Shown piece by piece: positions 12,001-22,721 of a DNA stretch of 64,000 bases; the stretch's first letter is position 1; each line of letters starts with the position of its first letter. The stretch is taken from the NCBI GenBank assembly GCA_030272155.1, contig CP126191.1, positions 4,548,501 to 4,612,500 of the forward strand. Reading direction: 5' to 3'. Under the pieces are notes generated by a model. It searched no databases. It saw only the letters and a program-made list of their open reading frames with translations, and was not told the origin of the DNA. This DNA comes from Tetradesmus obliquus. Lineage: Eukaryota; Chlorophyta; Chlorophyceae; Sphaeropleales; Scenedesmaceae. The position numbers and the translations under genes were made by a program.

Positions 12001-12653
12001 ACTGCGTGCACTGAGTTGTGGACAGTGAATTTGCTGCCTGGTGGTGAACTAGCTCAACTGCTTGGGTAGCTGCTCCACACGGCCGGCTACAACATTGAAG
12101 AAGCCACATGTCTATCTACGGGGCCGGGGTGATGCATTGCGAACTGTCCTGGACACAGCTGCAGTCCAGTTGTTGGCTTTTCTCTTGATCACTCCGGTAC
12201 TGGCAAATGGCTTGTTGAAGTCAAAGCAAGTGCAGGACTTAACTGAGCAAAGTCGCTGGCAAATCGCTTTAAGACTTTCGCTGGGAACAAGCAGGGGTTC
12301 AAGGTAGCGAAAACAGTAGGCGCCTCGCATGCAAAGGCCCGAAAGGCGGTGTGCGTTGCCAAGTTAGATACTTCAAACGCACATACGCCTGGCAGCAAGC
12401 GTGACCGGGATCAATTTTGTCACCACCCAAGTGCATCACCACCAACTCACTGCCCACACTGCACCCCACCAGACCTCTGGTACAGTCCTGCAGCGCACAA
12501 GGGCAGAAGCGGCAGCTTTTCCAATACCTTCATAAGATGGTGTGCTTTCAAGCATCTCTGCCCTGCTCCCTGAGGTTAGGGTATCAGCGGGGCGCAGCAT
12601 CACTGCTGCTGCCACACCAGCACGAGAAGCGAGCAGCAGCGCCCAGCATCGTT
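12001..12653. promoter_or_regulatory. Divergent 5' region between EYA and the KMO-like gene
   Basis: About 650 bp lie between the two start codons on opposite strands. No coding signature is visible. The promoters and 5' UTRs of both genes should be here. No specific element was recognised. Confidence 0.45.
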
Positions 12654-15600
12654 ATGCGTGCTCAGCCAATAGGAGGCAGAAAAGTATCCATGCTTACAGC
12701 ACTTCCTAACAGCCATCGCTTGGCAAGGTGAGCAGGGTAGCGTACAGCTGTCATGCGCATGGATATTTGAACAACCTGCCTGCCAGATGAGCGGGCCAAC
12801 TGCAGCGCAGCCCTGCGCCTCACCGCCAGTGCCACCTTGCCCCCACCAGGTCACGTGTCGCCACACACAACAACAGCTCAGGCGCTGGCAGCGCTGCTGT
12901 GGCCGAGGCAGCCCCTGAGCAGCAGGTGGTGCCGCTGTACAGCGGCCAGCGGGCTGTGGTGGTGGGCGCGGGGCCTGCGGGCTCCACCGCAGCCATGTTC
13001 CTGGCGCGCCAGGGCTTCAGCGTGGACGTGTTTGAGCGGCGGCCTGAGCCCAAGCAGGACGCGGTGGACACGGGGCGCGCCTACATCATCATCCTCATCC
13101 CCAGGGGGCAGGCGGCACTCAAGGAGGTGCGATGCGTCCCTCCTAATCCTGCAGCGTGGTGTGCAGCTGCCATAGGCACGGACACTGCCTCAAAACGATT
13201 GCTGTAGGATCTTGCAGGGCGCGTATGTGTATCGTGCTATCCAGCACAATCACGAACTGCCACTGGTGCGTTGCACGTCACGCTTGCTGGTCCTCCTGGG
13301 TAATGCTGCTGAACCAGCCCACACCTAACGCCCTGCCTGCTGCTGCCGCCCTGGCTGCGCTGCTGCTGCCGCCTGCTGCCGGCTACAGCTGGGCGTGCCG
13401 CTGCCCAGCCAGCGCGAGTTCATCACCAAGGGCACGGTGCGCCACGACAGGAAGGGCAAGGTTGGCATCAGCCGCGAGGAGGGCAACGTCACCTTCTCAC
13501 GCAGCAGCCTGGCGCAGTACCTCATAGGTGCGCTGCATAGCGCAAGACCCACAGCACGGCGCGTGCTACGCTGAGCAGCAGTTAGCGTGGCAGATGTTGC
13601 TTGTGTGTATGCTTGCCTGCCTTGCTGCTGGCATCATGTGCTTGTGGCACAATCCAAGCAAACAGTTTGCTCAATCTGCCCTGCTGGCTGCTGCTGCCCC
13701 TGCAGACCAGGCGCGCCAGCGCTACCCCAGCCAGATCACCTTCCACTTTGACAGCGCGTGTGCAGGTGCCCTGTGCAGCGGCCTGGGCCTGTGAGCCTGG
13801 TGCCAGTGAGGCAACCAGCGTGCGCCCGGCATGTGCCAGACACGCACAGCCCTGTCTGCAGTAGCACACCACTACAATCCCTGCGTTCGTAACTGAGAGC
13901 AGCGCAGCCATTGAATGTAGTTCTATGTGAGGTCTGTGCCCTGCATCGTGGTGGCACTCCAAGCTGCAGCTGCAGGCTGACTCATGTATGCATGCTGGCT
14001 GTATCCTCCCAGGCGTGAACATCGAGCAGCGGCAGGTCAGCTTCAGCGCTGCTGGTGGCGGGCAGGTGCAGCGCAGCTACGACCTGCTGGTGGGCGCGGA
14101 CGGCGCGGGCTCAGAGGTGCGGCGGGCGCTGCAGCAGCACTACCCTGACATGCAGGTCACCATTGACGACAGCGGGCGCGAGTACAAGGTGTATGGCGGC
14201 GTGCGCGGCGACATAGAGCCAGAAGGTGAGGGCGCTGGGGCAGCAACAGCAGCAGCAGAGGTGGAGGCATTGCTGCCACATGTGCGTAGTAGTTGGCTGA
14301 CAACTGTATGCAAGCAGGGTTATGCTGTAGCTGCTTCTGAGGCCGTGCCGGCATACACTGCAGGCTGCTCACTGGAGGCTGCTGGGTGTCATGTCTGCAC
14401 CTCAACAAGCGTACAGGCGACAGCATCGCCTGCCATGCTCACCCCTCTGCTGGCTTGCTGCTGCAGAGTTCAAGAAGGACCCTGGCGCCACGCTGCACCT
14501 ATGGTCCTCGGATGACCCCTGGACCACTGTGACGGCTCACTCCAACCCTGACGGCACCTACTCGGGCACCTTCAGCCTCAAGACCGGCGGCTTTGCAGGT
14601 GAGCGGCCGCGCTGTTGGTGCTGCCAAGACTGCGTGCTATCATGACCATGTTGACAGGGCAGTTTGCGCCTCGAGTTCAGCACAAACCAGCTGGCAGACT
14701 GCCGTGCAGGCCTCACACAACACGGCATGCATTACAAACTTGTCCGCAAAGAGCTTGATGCCAAGTCCAGCTCGTTCACCAACATGCCTGATGGTGCCCT
14801 GCTGCGCTGTTGTGCTGCTGCAGACCTGCGCACTGCTGCCGACTACGAGGCGCTGCTGCGCAAGAAGTTTGTGGGCGTGCCTGACGACTGGGTGCCAGCA
14901 ATCGCACAGCAGGCGGCAGCAGCGACGCCGAGCCCGGCAGGTGCGGGGCGCAAGCTGCCAGCAGCACTCGTTTGGGGGGGGTGGCTTTGGCAGTGTTTGG
15001 TGCTGCTGGTGCGTGTGCAGGGCTGCCGCCACAGGATGTATGTCAGCTCAATGTCTTCCAAACGCAGGGTGTGGCGTTGCACGCACCTGCTGAGAGTGAG
15101 CCCGGTGTGTTGTGTGCAGGCAAGCGGGTGCGCTGCTCCAGGCTGGATGGCCCTGGCGTGCTGCTGCTGGGTGACGCTGCACACGCAGTCACACCCGTGT
15201 TTGGTGAGTGAGCTGCCCCTGGCCTGCACAACTGATTGCATGCCCTACTTAGCTCTGCCAGCATGGGGCTTGAGGCACACACACGGCTGCTTGTCTGTAT
15301 TCGACCTGACTGTGCAGTCCTTGTGCTCCACATATGCTCGGGGCACCACAAGCACAGCCAGCCATGCATTTGATCAGCGCAGGAGCGCACATGTCTTAAC
15401 CGCGCCGCGTGGGCGTGGCTGCTGCAGGCCAGGGAGCCAACTCGGCGCTGGAGAGCTGCAAGGTGCTGGGCAGCGTGCTGGCGGAGGCGGGTGGTGACGC
15501 CAGCCGCGTGCCGCAGCTGTTCACGTCGGCGCGCTTGGCCGACATGCATGCGCTGAACGAGCTGGACGCCAAGGCCTACAGCTTCTTTAGGTGCGCCCCC

Positions 15601-16097
15601 GGCCAGCTGCTTCGGCACGCTCACGGGCTGGGTGTGCGGACATTGACACTTGTTGTTTGGTTACATTGCGATTTGAGTGTGTCGCTGCTGACGCTGCCAG
15701 GTAACCTCCTGAGGTACGCATTTGCTCTGCTGATACAGCCAAAGCCGCATCGCTTGCTGCGTAGCACACTATTCCAAGTTTGTGTGGAACTCGCATGCGC
15801 AGATGATACTGCATCTTGCTGCGTGTGATGCTGCCACGCCCTTGCAGGCGGCGTGGGCTGCTGGACCCGGACTTCCTGCAGCTGCTGAGCCACGTGCTGC
15901 TGGGCACCATCCTGTCCAAGCTGGTGCCCTTCCTGTACGGCCCCAAGCCTGCGCTGCTCAAGCTGGGCAGCACCACACCCTACAGCACCATCATCGCTGC
16001 CGTCAAGAGGGACAGCCTGATGGCTGCCGTTGGATTTGCTGCGCTGGGTGTTTGGCTCAGTTTCAAACTGGCAGCTAAGGTTATGGTCGGCGCATAA
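12654..16097 (+). CDS. Kynurenine 3-monooxygenase-like FAD monooxygenase
   Basis: Ten exons (12654-12727, 12850-13126, 13389-13527, 13706-13765, 14013-14225, 14467-14598, 14824-14940, 15120-15203, 15428-15590, 15848-16097) join in phase to 502 residues. The Rossmann FAD site is VVVGAGPAGS at about 61-70, followed by FERRP at the strand end and GRAYIIILIPRG, the counterpart of GRSINLALSHRG in kynurenine 3-monooxygenase. DLLVGADGAGSEVR is the DG motif, and LLLGDAAHAVTPVFGQGANS (GD at 355-356) is the second FAD-binding motif. The C-terminus ends in a hydrophobic helix, as in the membrane-anchored KMO of animals and fungi. The family hydroxylates aromatic rings with NADPH and O2; KMO acts in tryptophan breakdown to NAD precursors. 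Kynurenine as substrate is inference. An Arg/Ser-rich N-terminal stretch of about 45 residues could target an organelle. Confidence 0.86.
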
Positions 16098-16730
16098 TGT
16101 AAGTGTCAATTTGCCGAACATTTCTCAATGCACTGTAGATATGTCTCACATGAGCCCCTGCTACTGGACTGCTGTGCTTGCATGATCAGCCGACTTGGAG
16201 CGCCAGGAGCCTTTGGGCAGGGAGGCTTCTGGTCCAGCATTGCTTGCGAATGCATAAATGTGCATTATTCATGCGTAAATATGCCTCATCACTAGCCTGC
16301 TCCATCAGCACACAGTGTACAATACAGCCTGTTGTCACTCCCACATACTTTGCTGTTTGATTTGCGGACTACAGTTGCAGTTCAGTTGCTAGAGGCAAAG
16401 TGGTGCTTGCTTTACTCTCCTGCTGTCAAACCCTCGTGAATTTACTCAACAATTTGCAGCACCTGCGTGCAATCTGACCGTTGCGGGAACTTGTCACCTC
16501 TGTTTGCCAATCAGGACACTAGGACCACTTGTTCTCACCATCTCAGTTGGGTTACACAAGGCATCAACCGTGCAGCATGCATGTTGCCCAACCTCAACTC
16601 AATTTCACCAGAGCAACACACGTCAACCGTTTGTGTGCGCCTCCTCATACCACTTCATCAGTTAACCACACTTTGGCCGGGCTGCCTGCTGCCTCAACAG
16701 GATTGACTGACATGGAGCGCAGTGGCCTGC
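16098..16730. other. Convergent intergenic region
   Basis: This stretch between the KMO-like gene (+) and the LEA-like gene (-) has AT-rich segments and no credible open frame. A TTACA at 16552-16556 would be a TGTAA signal for the minus-strand gene, about 175 bp past its stop. Confidence 0.5.
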
Positions 16731-17881
16731 TCACTCCTGCTGCTGAGCCGCATCGCCGGTGTGCTTCATCTCAGTGGCTGAGCCCTCGCCCTGGTAGTGG
16801 CCGGTGTAGTTGCCCTTGCCCTGGGTGATGCCGCCCTTGGTGCCACCCACCTGGATGCGCTCGTGGGCTGGCGGCAGCAGCAGCGGCAGCCGCAGCGGCA
16901 GCAGCGGTGACGACACAGCAGCAATCACAAGCAGTTAGGAACAAGCAGCAACAAGCAGTCACAGTAGGCATGTTCCTGTGTTTTGAGATTGCCGCTGTGC
17001 ATTCGTTGTCGTGTTCATCTTGCAGGCTGCTGCGTGTCGGGCTGGCCACGCCATGCAGCACATTGTGTATAGGTGTGTTTACGTTGGCGATCTCACATCA
17101 TGTTGTCGCCAACAAATTCATACCAGTGATGCTCTGCATTAGCCTTGTGGGACCAGCAGTCCTAGCCAATGCGCATGTACACGCATTGCATGGCACTGCA
17201 TGGCACGATGCTCATCAACGTGTGCAGCAACCTGCAGCACGTGATCACTTTCATCTGCTGCCACCGGTCCTGGTAAGGCTAATGCAAATGGCGGTTGTGG
17301 TATCCATCTCCATGTTTGGTAACAGCACGCGTACGCCCGATCTTCATCCGCTGCATGCACTTGCATTGACCACCAGCCCTAGGTCTGCAGCTGAATGCAA
17401 TTGCTGTGGATGAGCAGACCTGGGCACACATGTGCAGCAGTGTAGAGTGTGCCTCATATGTGGAGCACACCGCTGGGTGCATCCCTCCCCAATGTTGTGC
17501 AGCCTGCCCCCGCGCACCTGTCAGCTCGTCGTAGGACTTGCCAAACTTGTCCTGGGAGATCTGCTCCTTCACTGGGTCGTTGGGGGTCTGCAGCAGCAGA
17601 TGAAGGCGCAGTAGGGGCGAGTGAGGAAGTGAGGAAAACATTACAAGGCTGTTGCTCTCAGTAAATGTGCAATGCACTACCGGCTAGTGCGTTTTTGGTG
17701 AGCAACTGCAACTGCGCAACACCTGCAACTAAGATATTGCAGGCAGCTGGCTGTTGCTGCAAGAGCAAGCTCCGCTGTGCAATGCCTAGCTCAGCAAACA
17801 CACAGTATCATATTTCTTTGTGATATGCATGCCCCTGCAGCCTGCCAGTACCTTGTTGCTGCCCATCTCCCTGTCAGACAT
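16731..17881 (-). CDS. Small hydrophilic Gly-rich protein, LEA-like
   Basis: Three small exons (17881-17852, 17587-17518, 16867-16731) have canonical donors and acceptors and join in phase to a 78-residue protein. It starts MSDREMGSNK, continues DPVKEQISQDKFGKSYDEL, and ends with a Gly/Lys/Thr/Gln-rich tail containing GGTKGGITQGKGNYTGHYQ. It has no signal peptide, membrane segment or cysteine, and is rich in charged and small residues. This composition resembles late-embryogenesis-abundant or other stress-protective disordered proteins, but I do not recognise a named family. The gene would be missed by simple frame scanning because each exon is under 140 bp. The reading of conserved-looking, hydrophilic codons exactly between splice sites is the main support. 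Function is unknown; a desiccation or salt-stress role is a guess from composition. Confidence 0.6.
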
Positions 17882-19159
17882 GGTTGCTGCTGTTGCTGTT
17901 GACGGTGGTAGACGGCAAGTGCAAGTTGCCTGTACGCTAGGTGGTGATCAGGTCGAGAATTGCGATTGCCATGCGAAGGCCCGGCTTTCTTTAAGTAGAC
18001 CCCTTCTGTGGCTGAGCGCCGCTTGGAATCACCGACCTTGGACAACAGGAAGATACAGTGATCTCACGAGCCAAAACGCCACAAGAGGCAAGCGGGAGCG
18101 CATTTGCGCTGTACGATAAAGTATTTGTTTGCTGGGCGTTCAGCGACCGTCGTTCTGAACTGGCAAGCTTGCGCGGCGCGGGCGGTGCGGTCGTCCAGTG
18201 CCCTACAGCTACCGTAGTGCGGTGACACAATGCACAGCTGCTCCCGGCTCTGAACTGGCACGGCTGTCATCAAACTGAGCATCGTGCGTGCAAGGTTAAC
18301 AGGTTACGTGTTTGCACTTGCAAGCACCCGATTTTTGATTACGCAGACATCATGCAGTGAATGTTGAAGTTTTGGATGCATTGACCACAAACCTGCAGGT
18401 GACCACAAACCTGCTGGTGCTGCACATGGTACCGTTCACCAGAGGAGCCCTACTTGGCATGCAGCAAGTGCTGCTTCATGTCACCGGGAGTTTGGCATGC
18501 TAGTGCACTGCATGTTAGGACAGCGTCCTTGATACCTATTGAATTGAATACTAAGATACCGACTTCAGCTGGCAGCTGCATACACCGCAGTTCTACTACA
18601 ATGCCACGGTGCCAGAACACCATAGTACCCTGTCACACCATATCACAGCACTTCTCTTGTCAAGTTGGCATTTCAAGAGGATGTGAGGTGTTCAGGGCAG
18701 AAGCGCTTGCACATCATGTGACATGGAAGGAAGTGTATGCATGGTGCCTGCCTCTCTATGCTGGCTTCACCTGGCATCGCCCTTTCAGCATTTTTAAAGA
18801 GCGCATCATCACTGATAATGGTTGCACTGCCAGTCGAAGGACATTCTTTTACATTGCAGCCACTGCTCAGCTGCTGGTTGGCAATGTTCAATGAGAGTAT
18901 CACTATATGGAGGAAAAAGGAGCAGCGATTCATACATTTCCTGCAATAAACGACCCATGTGACAGCCTGGTGGCCAATTACTTTTTGAACTGCCTGCTAA
19001 ACCTCGGTCGGGGCAGAACTCCGCCGTAAGTCAGTGACCAACCAACCGAACTGCTGTGCAGATCAGGCTAAAGTAATCCTTTCCGGTGCCATAGCTTTGC
19101 CAGCACAAGGCGAGATCCCTGTGTTGCAGTATTCCTGTGCTGTCGACACACATCACAGA
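17882..19159. promoter_or_regulatory. Divergent region between the LEA-like gene and F-box/MBD4 gene
   Basis: Nearly 1.3 kb without a recognisable gene separates two start codons on opposite strands. It is AT-richer than its surroundings. The only structure seen is an imperfect 18-bp direct repeat at 18382-18417. Promoters of both genes are expected here. Confidence 0.4.
18382..18417. repeat. Tandem 18-bp direct repeat
   Basis: TGACCACAAACCTGCAGG is followed at once by a copy with a single changed base. It lies in the putative divergent promoter region, about 780 bp before the F-box/MBD4 start. Confidence 0.7.
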
Positions 19160-20394
19160 ATGCTGTTGGAGCTTCCGTCTGAATGCGTTTTGACAGTGTT
19201 GAAGCAACTCCCAGTGACAGACGTTGTCTCCACTGGCTGTTCCTGCTCAGGTGCTGCTCCTCAGCTGCTTGGATGGCTGAGCACAGTTCATGCTGCGTGC
19301 TGAGCTAATTCTGCTGCGTCTCTTGCACTCCTACTGATGGCAGGCAAATTGACATCACAAAACTAGCAGAGTATGTCGCAGCAGCGTGATGTTGTGGCAG
19401 GTAATGTGCGCAGCCAATGCTGAAGCTGTTCTATGTACTGTTGCGCAGCGCTGCGTGCGCTGGTGGCTGATGATGGCTTCTGGAGGGACCTGGCAGAGGC
19501 CAAGTGGGGCAGCGCAGTGCACGAGCTCAAGCCCCTGGCAGATGCTGATGCTCAGCAGCGGCTCAGCAGTGACAACAGCACTGCTGCAGCATGCCAGGCG
19601 TCAGAGCAGGTGGAGCAGGCGACAGCTGGGACACCAGCAGCAGCAGCAGCAGCAGCTGGCAGGGGTTCCAGCAACAGCAGCTCCTGGCAGCACTACTGCT
19701 GCAAGCGCATGTCACTCAAGACTATCAGGAAGGAGCGCAGGAGCGCTGTGCAGCAGCTGCTGCAGTGCGCGTGCCTGTAGTCACGTTATGTGTGGCAGTG
19801 CTGGCACTGCACTGTACATGTGTAGGCGGCAGATTTGCAGTTGTCCATGGCTGCTGGCAGGTGCAAGTGGCTGCTGCTCACATGGCCATGCATGATGCCG
19901 CTGCTGCGGGTCATGTGCCCTCCATGCTCGCTGTGTGTGTGCTGTGCAGGAGCAGCCCGCTGAGCCTGCTGCAGGAGGCCTACCCGGACCCCTGGATGCA
20001 CATCACCTGCTGTGTGCTGTGCAGCCGCACCAGCGGCAGCGCCACCATCCGCAGCTGCATCGCCCGCTTCTTCCAGGCCTTCCCCAGCCCCTCCGCCTGC
20101 CTGCAGGGCTGCCCACAGGCCATGGCGGCGCTGCTGCACCCCCTGGGGCTCACGCAGGCGCGGCTGGCAGCAGTGAGGGCGGTGGCACAGGCAAGCGCCG
20201 CGTGCTGCTGCTGCAGCGTCCGGCAGAGAATGCATGCATTCTGGTGTGGCACAGCAGCTGCTGCTGGGTTTCATGCCAGTGTGCATGTAAGGTCTGTGTC
20301 GCAACCATGAACGCCCAGATGGTATGCTGTCGTGCAGCCGCCACTCCGCGCCAGCACGTGATGCAGGGACTCATCACAGACACAACGGTGGCAA

Positions 20395-20436
<42 letters not shown>

Positions 20437-21305
20437 GCAGGGCTTCCTGGGCACTGACTGGCAGGATCCCTCAGAGTTCAAAGGCTGCGGCAAGTTTGTG
20501 TCGGACAGCTGGCGCATCTTCTGCAAGGGCGTTGAGGAGGCCAAGGGTGAGCGCCACGCTGCACCTGGCAGCAGCGGTCTTTGGCAGCTCTGCTGCAGCT
20601 GCTGGCTGGCTCAACTGGCTGCTGTCAGCAGTGCGGGACGATGTGCATCGTTGTCACTGAGGGTTTTCAGTCCATAGCTGCAGCCATTGTTTGTTGTGGG
20701 CAGCCAAGTATACAGTGGTTGCCAGCAGGACCCTACCTACCGCTTGCCGACATGCGTGTGCCCCGGTTTACTTCGCGCACTCAACGTGCGATTGCGTGCT
20801 GATTGTGCTGCCTGGTTGCGCTTGGCCTGCAGGCATTGAGGACGCCAAGCTGAAGCAGTACCTGGCGTGGGTGGTGCGGCAGCAGCAGGCCGCCAGCGAA
20901 CAGGCTGGTACGGAGGAGCCCCCAGTAGCAGCAGCAGCAGCAGACGACTCAGGCGCCATCAGCAGCAGGAGGCGCAAGCGGGTCGATGCAAGCCCTATGG
21001 CCAGCGCGAGCACCGCCAGGAAGGGCCAGCAGCCGTTGCACCAGTGTGTGGAAGCACCAACAAAGCAGCAGCGCGCATGCGCAGCAGCACCGCAGCGGCT
21101 CACACGTGCACAGGCAAAGGCAGCAGAAGCAAGTCATTGTGCTGCAGCTGAAGCAGCAGCTGCGGCTGTCAAGCATGGAGCCAAGCACCCTGCAACAAAC
21201 ACTGCCAAGAAGTCTGCGAGCAGCGGCACTGGGAGGCAGGTCAGGCAGTCACGCAAGCGTGGTGCAGCCAGCAGAGCATCAGGGCAGCTATTTTCTGCCC
21301 ATTAG
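19160..21305 (+). CDS. F-box / MBD4-type DNA glycosylase fusion protein
   Basis: Five exons (19160-19250, 19449 to about 19770, 19950-20190, 20441-20546, 20833-21305) join in phase to about 410 residues. The N-terminus is an F-box: LPSECVLTVLKQLPVTDVVS, then ALRALVADDGFWRDL across the first junction. Residues ~139-270 are an HhH-GPD glycosylase of the MBD4 type: YPDPWMHITCCVLCSRTSG, LLHPLGL, and FKGCGKFVSDSWRIFC, with Asp240 at the catalytic aspartate position and the usual KLKQYLAWV end. MBD4 removes T or U from mismatches with G at CpG sites in the nucleus. F-box proteins bind SKP1 in SCF ubiquitin ligases. No methyl-CpG-binding domain is present. The tail is basic and Ala-rich, likely disordered and nuclear. 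The exon 2 donor (19770 or 19776) is the least certain edge; both keep the frame. Intron 3 has a GC donor. Confidence 0.83.
20191..20440 (+). other. GC-AG intron in the glycosylase gene, with (CTG)12 before the acceptor
   Basis: The exon ends CACAG and the intron begins GCAAGC, a classic GC donor; the acceptor is CCGCAG before GGCTTC. The junction joins the conserved RAVAQ and GFLGTDW segments in phase 0. No GT donor nearby gives this join. Twelve uninterrupted CTG units (20399-20434) form the tract just before the acceptor. Confidence 0.75.
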
Positions 21306-22721
21306 CCTGCGGTCTCTTTGCCATTGCTTGTTGTGCATCAGAGGCTCGCCCTTGCCTCCAGTGTGTTCAAGGTGTGCCGTACTTTAGGGGGGGGGGGCAG
21401 CTGACGTCATTTGCGGCATGGTGTGGTACACAGGCTGTGTTGATGCTGCGCCTATGCTTTCGGCTTACTTTGAACCACCCATCACTTTTGTTCAGCTCTG
21501 GAGGCACATGCAAACTCAACCACGTCCCTGTGGCGCTTGTTGCGTTAGCGCGGCTCGAGTTGCTGGGAGTTAAATGTGCGTATCTGCTTTACAGCAATCA
21601 CCACTCGCTGTGGACGGCCAAAGTGCAGGCACATGTGTCATGTACACAGCATGGATGTTCAGTTCATGCAGCGCCCGTTGGTGTCATGCATTAGCTGATG
21701 CCGTTGTAAATATGCAAGGTTCAGAACTTGCCAAGCTCAAGGCCAATATCTACACCGTGGTCACAGCTTGTTACTCACGGCTTGTTACAGCTTACTTGAA
21801 CTAGATGCCAGCAGCCAAGCACGCTAGCCAGCCAAGCAAGCAGTTTCTGACAACTCAACTTATGCTGCAATATGCAGCCCAAACGCATATGCAAGCTGTC
21901 ATGGCTAACGCTTGAGAGAGTTGAAACAGCGCGCCAGCGCGAATGCAACGTGCATTGATGCGACTATTCGCATCGGAAAGGACATAGGGTAACTAATTGG
22001 AACACAAAACACAGGCAGTCACACGCCGATATGGTACACTGGCTATCGCCCTGCAGCTTTGCATGCAGGAAGATGCCATAACAGGTTATGGCACACGCAA
22101 CTTGCTTGAAGGCGGCATTGCATACAGCATACATGATGTACAAGCTGGTTTAGTCTGACACACAACGCAACAACAACCTACACCTGCCATCACACCCCAA
22201 ACGCACATGCATGCGGCTGCAGAACCGCAACTTGAAGGACACTATACATTCCTGCCAGGCTACAGTGTAGCAGCACTGCCGCCGGAGGCATTAGCGCTGC
22301 ACCTGCCTGGCGCAGCGGATTGACAAGCACTGCTCGCCATCTGGCTGGAACATCTCATCTGGTATACAAGACTGCTAGTACAAAAAGGGCATGCGCACAT
22401 CCAACCCAAAACATCACGTGATGTGCAGATCATGCTGCAGGCACGCGGCCGCAGCAGCTGGCAGCTGACAGTCAAATCATTGCAAGCCGCATGACACAAG
22501 CATGTTCTGCGTTCTGCAGCAGCGCCACAGAAGCTCAGTCAATTGTATATACACTGCAAGCACTCGCCCGCAAACCTTTGAAGACTAGGACACAAGCAAC
22601 AAGCAGCTCTCATCCCCTCGCTACACATGCCCCACAAATCATCTTCAAGCATGGCCTTCGCCCCTCCTTCAAGCCGCACCCGTTGCCCTGCCGCTCAGCA
22701 CCACCCTCCAGCAGCAGCGCC
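21306..22721. other. Convergent intergenic region
   Basis: About 1.4 kb separates two stop codons facing each other. It includes an 11-base G run at 21387-21397 and no credible gene. It should hold the 3' UTRs of the F-box/MBD4 gene and the methyltransferase/BTB gene. Confidence 0.55.
21705..21709 (+). terminator. Candidate TGTAA polyadenylation signal, F-box/MBD4 gene
   Basis: TGTAA occurs about 400 bp after the stop codon on the sense strand. The distance fits the other candidates in this window. Confidence 0.35.

Noticed and set aside
18454..18894. 146-codon plus-strand frame before the F-box gene
   Set aside because: No similarity or codon bias seen; the segment is AT-rich and lies in a divergent promoter position.
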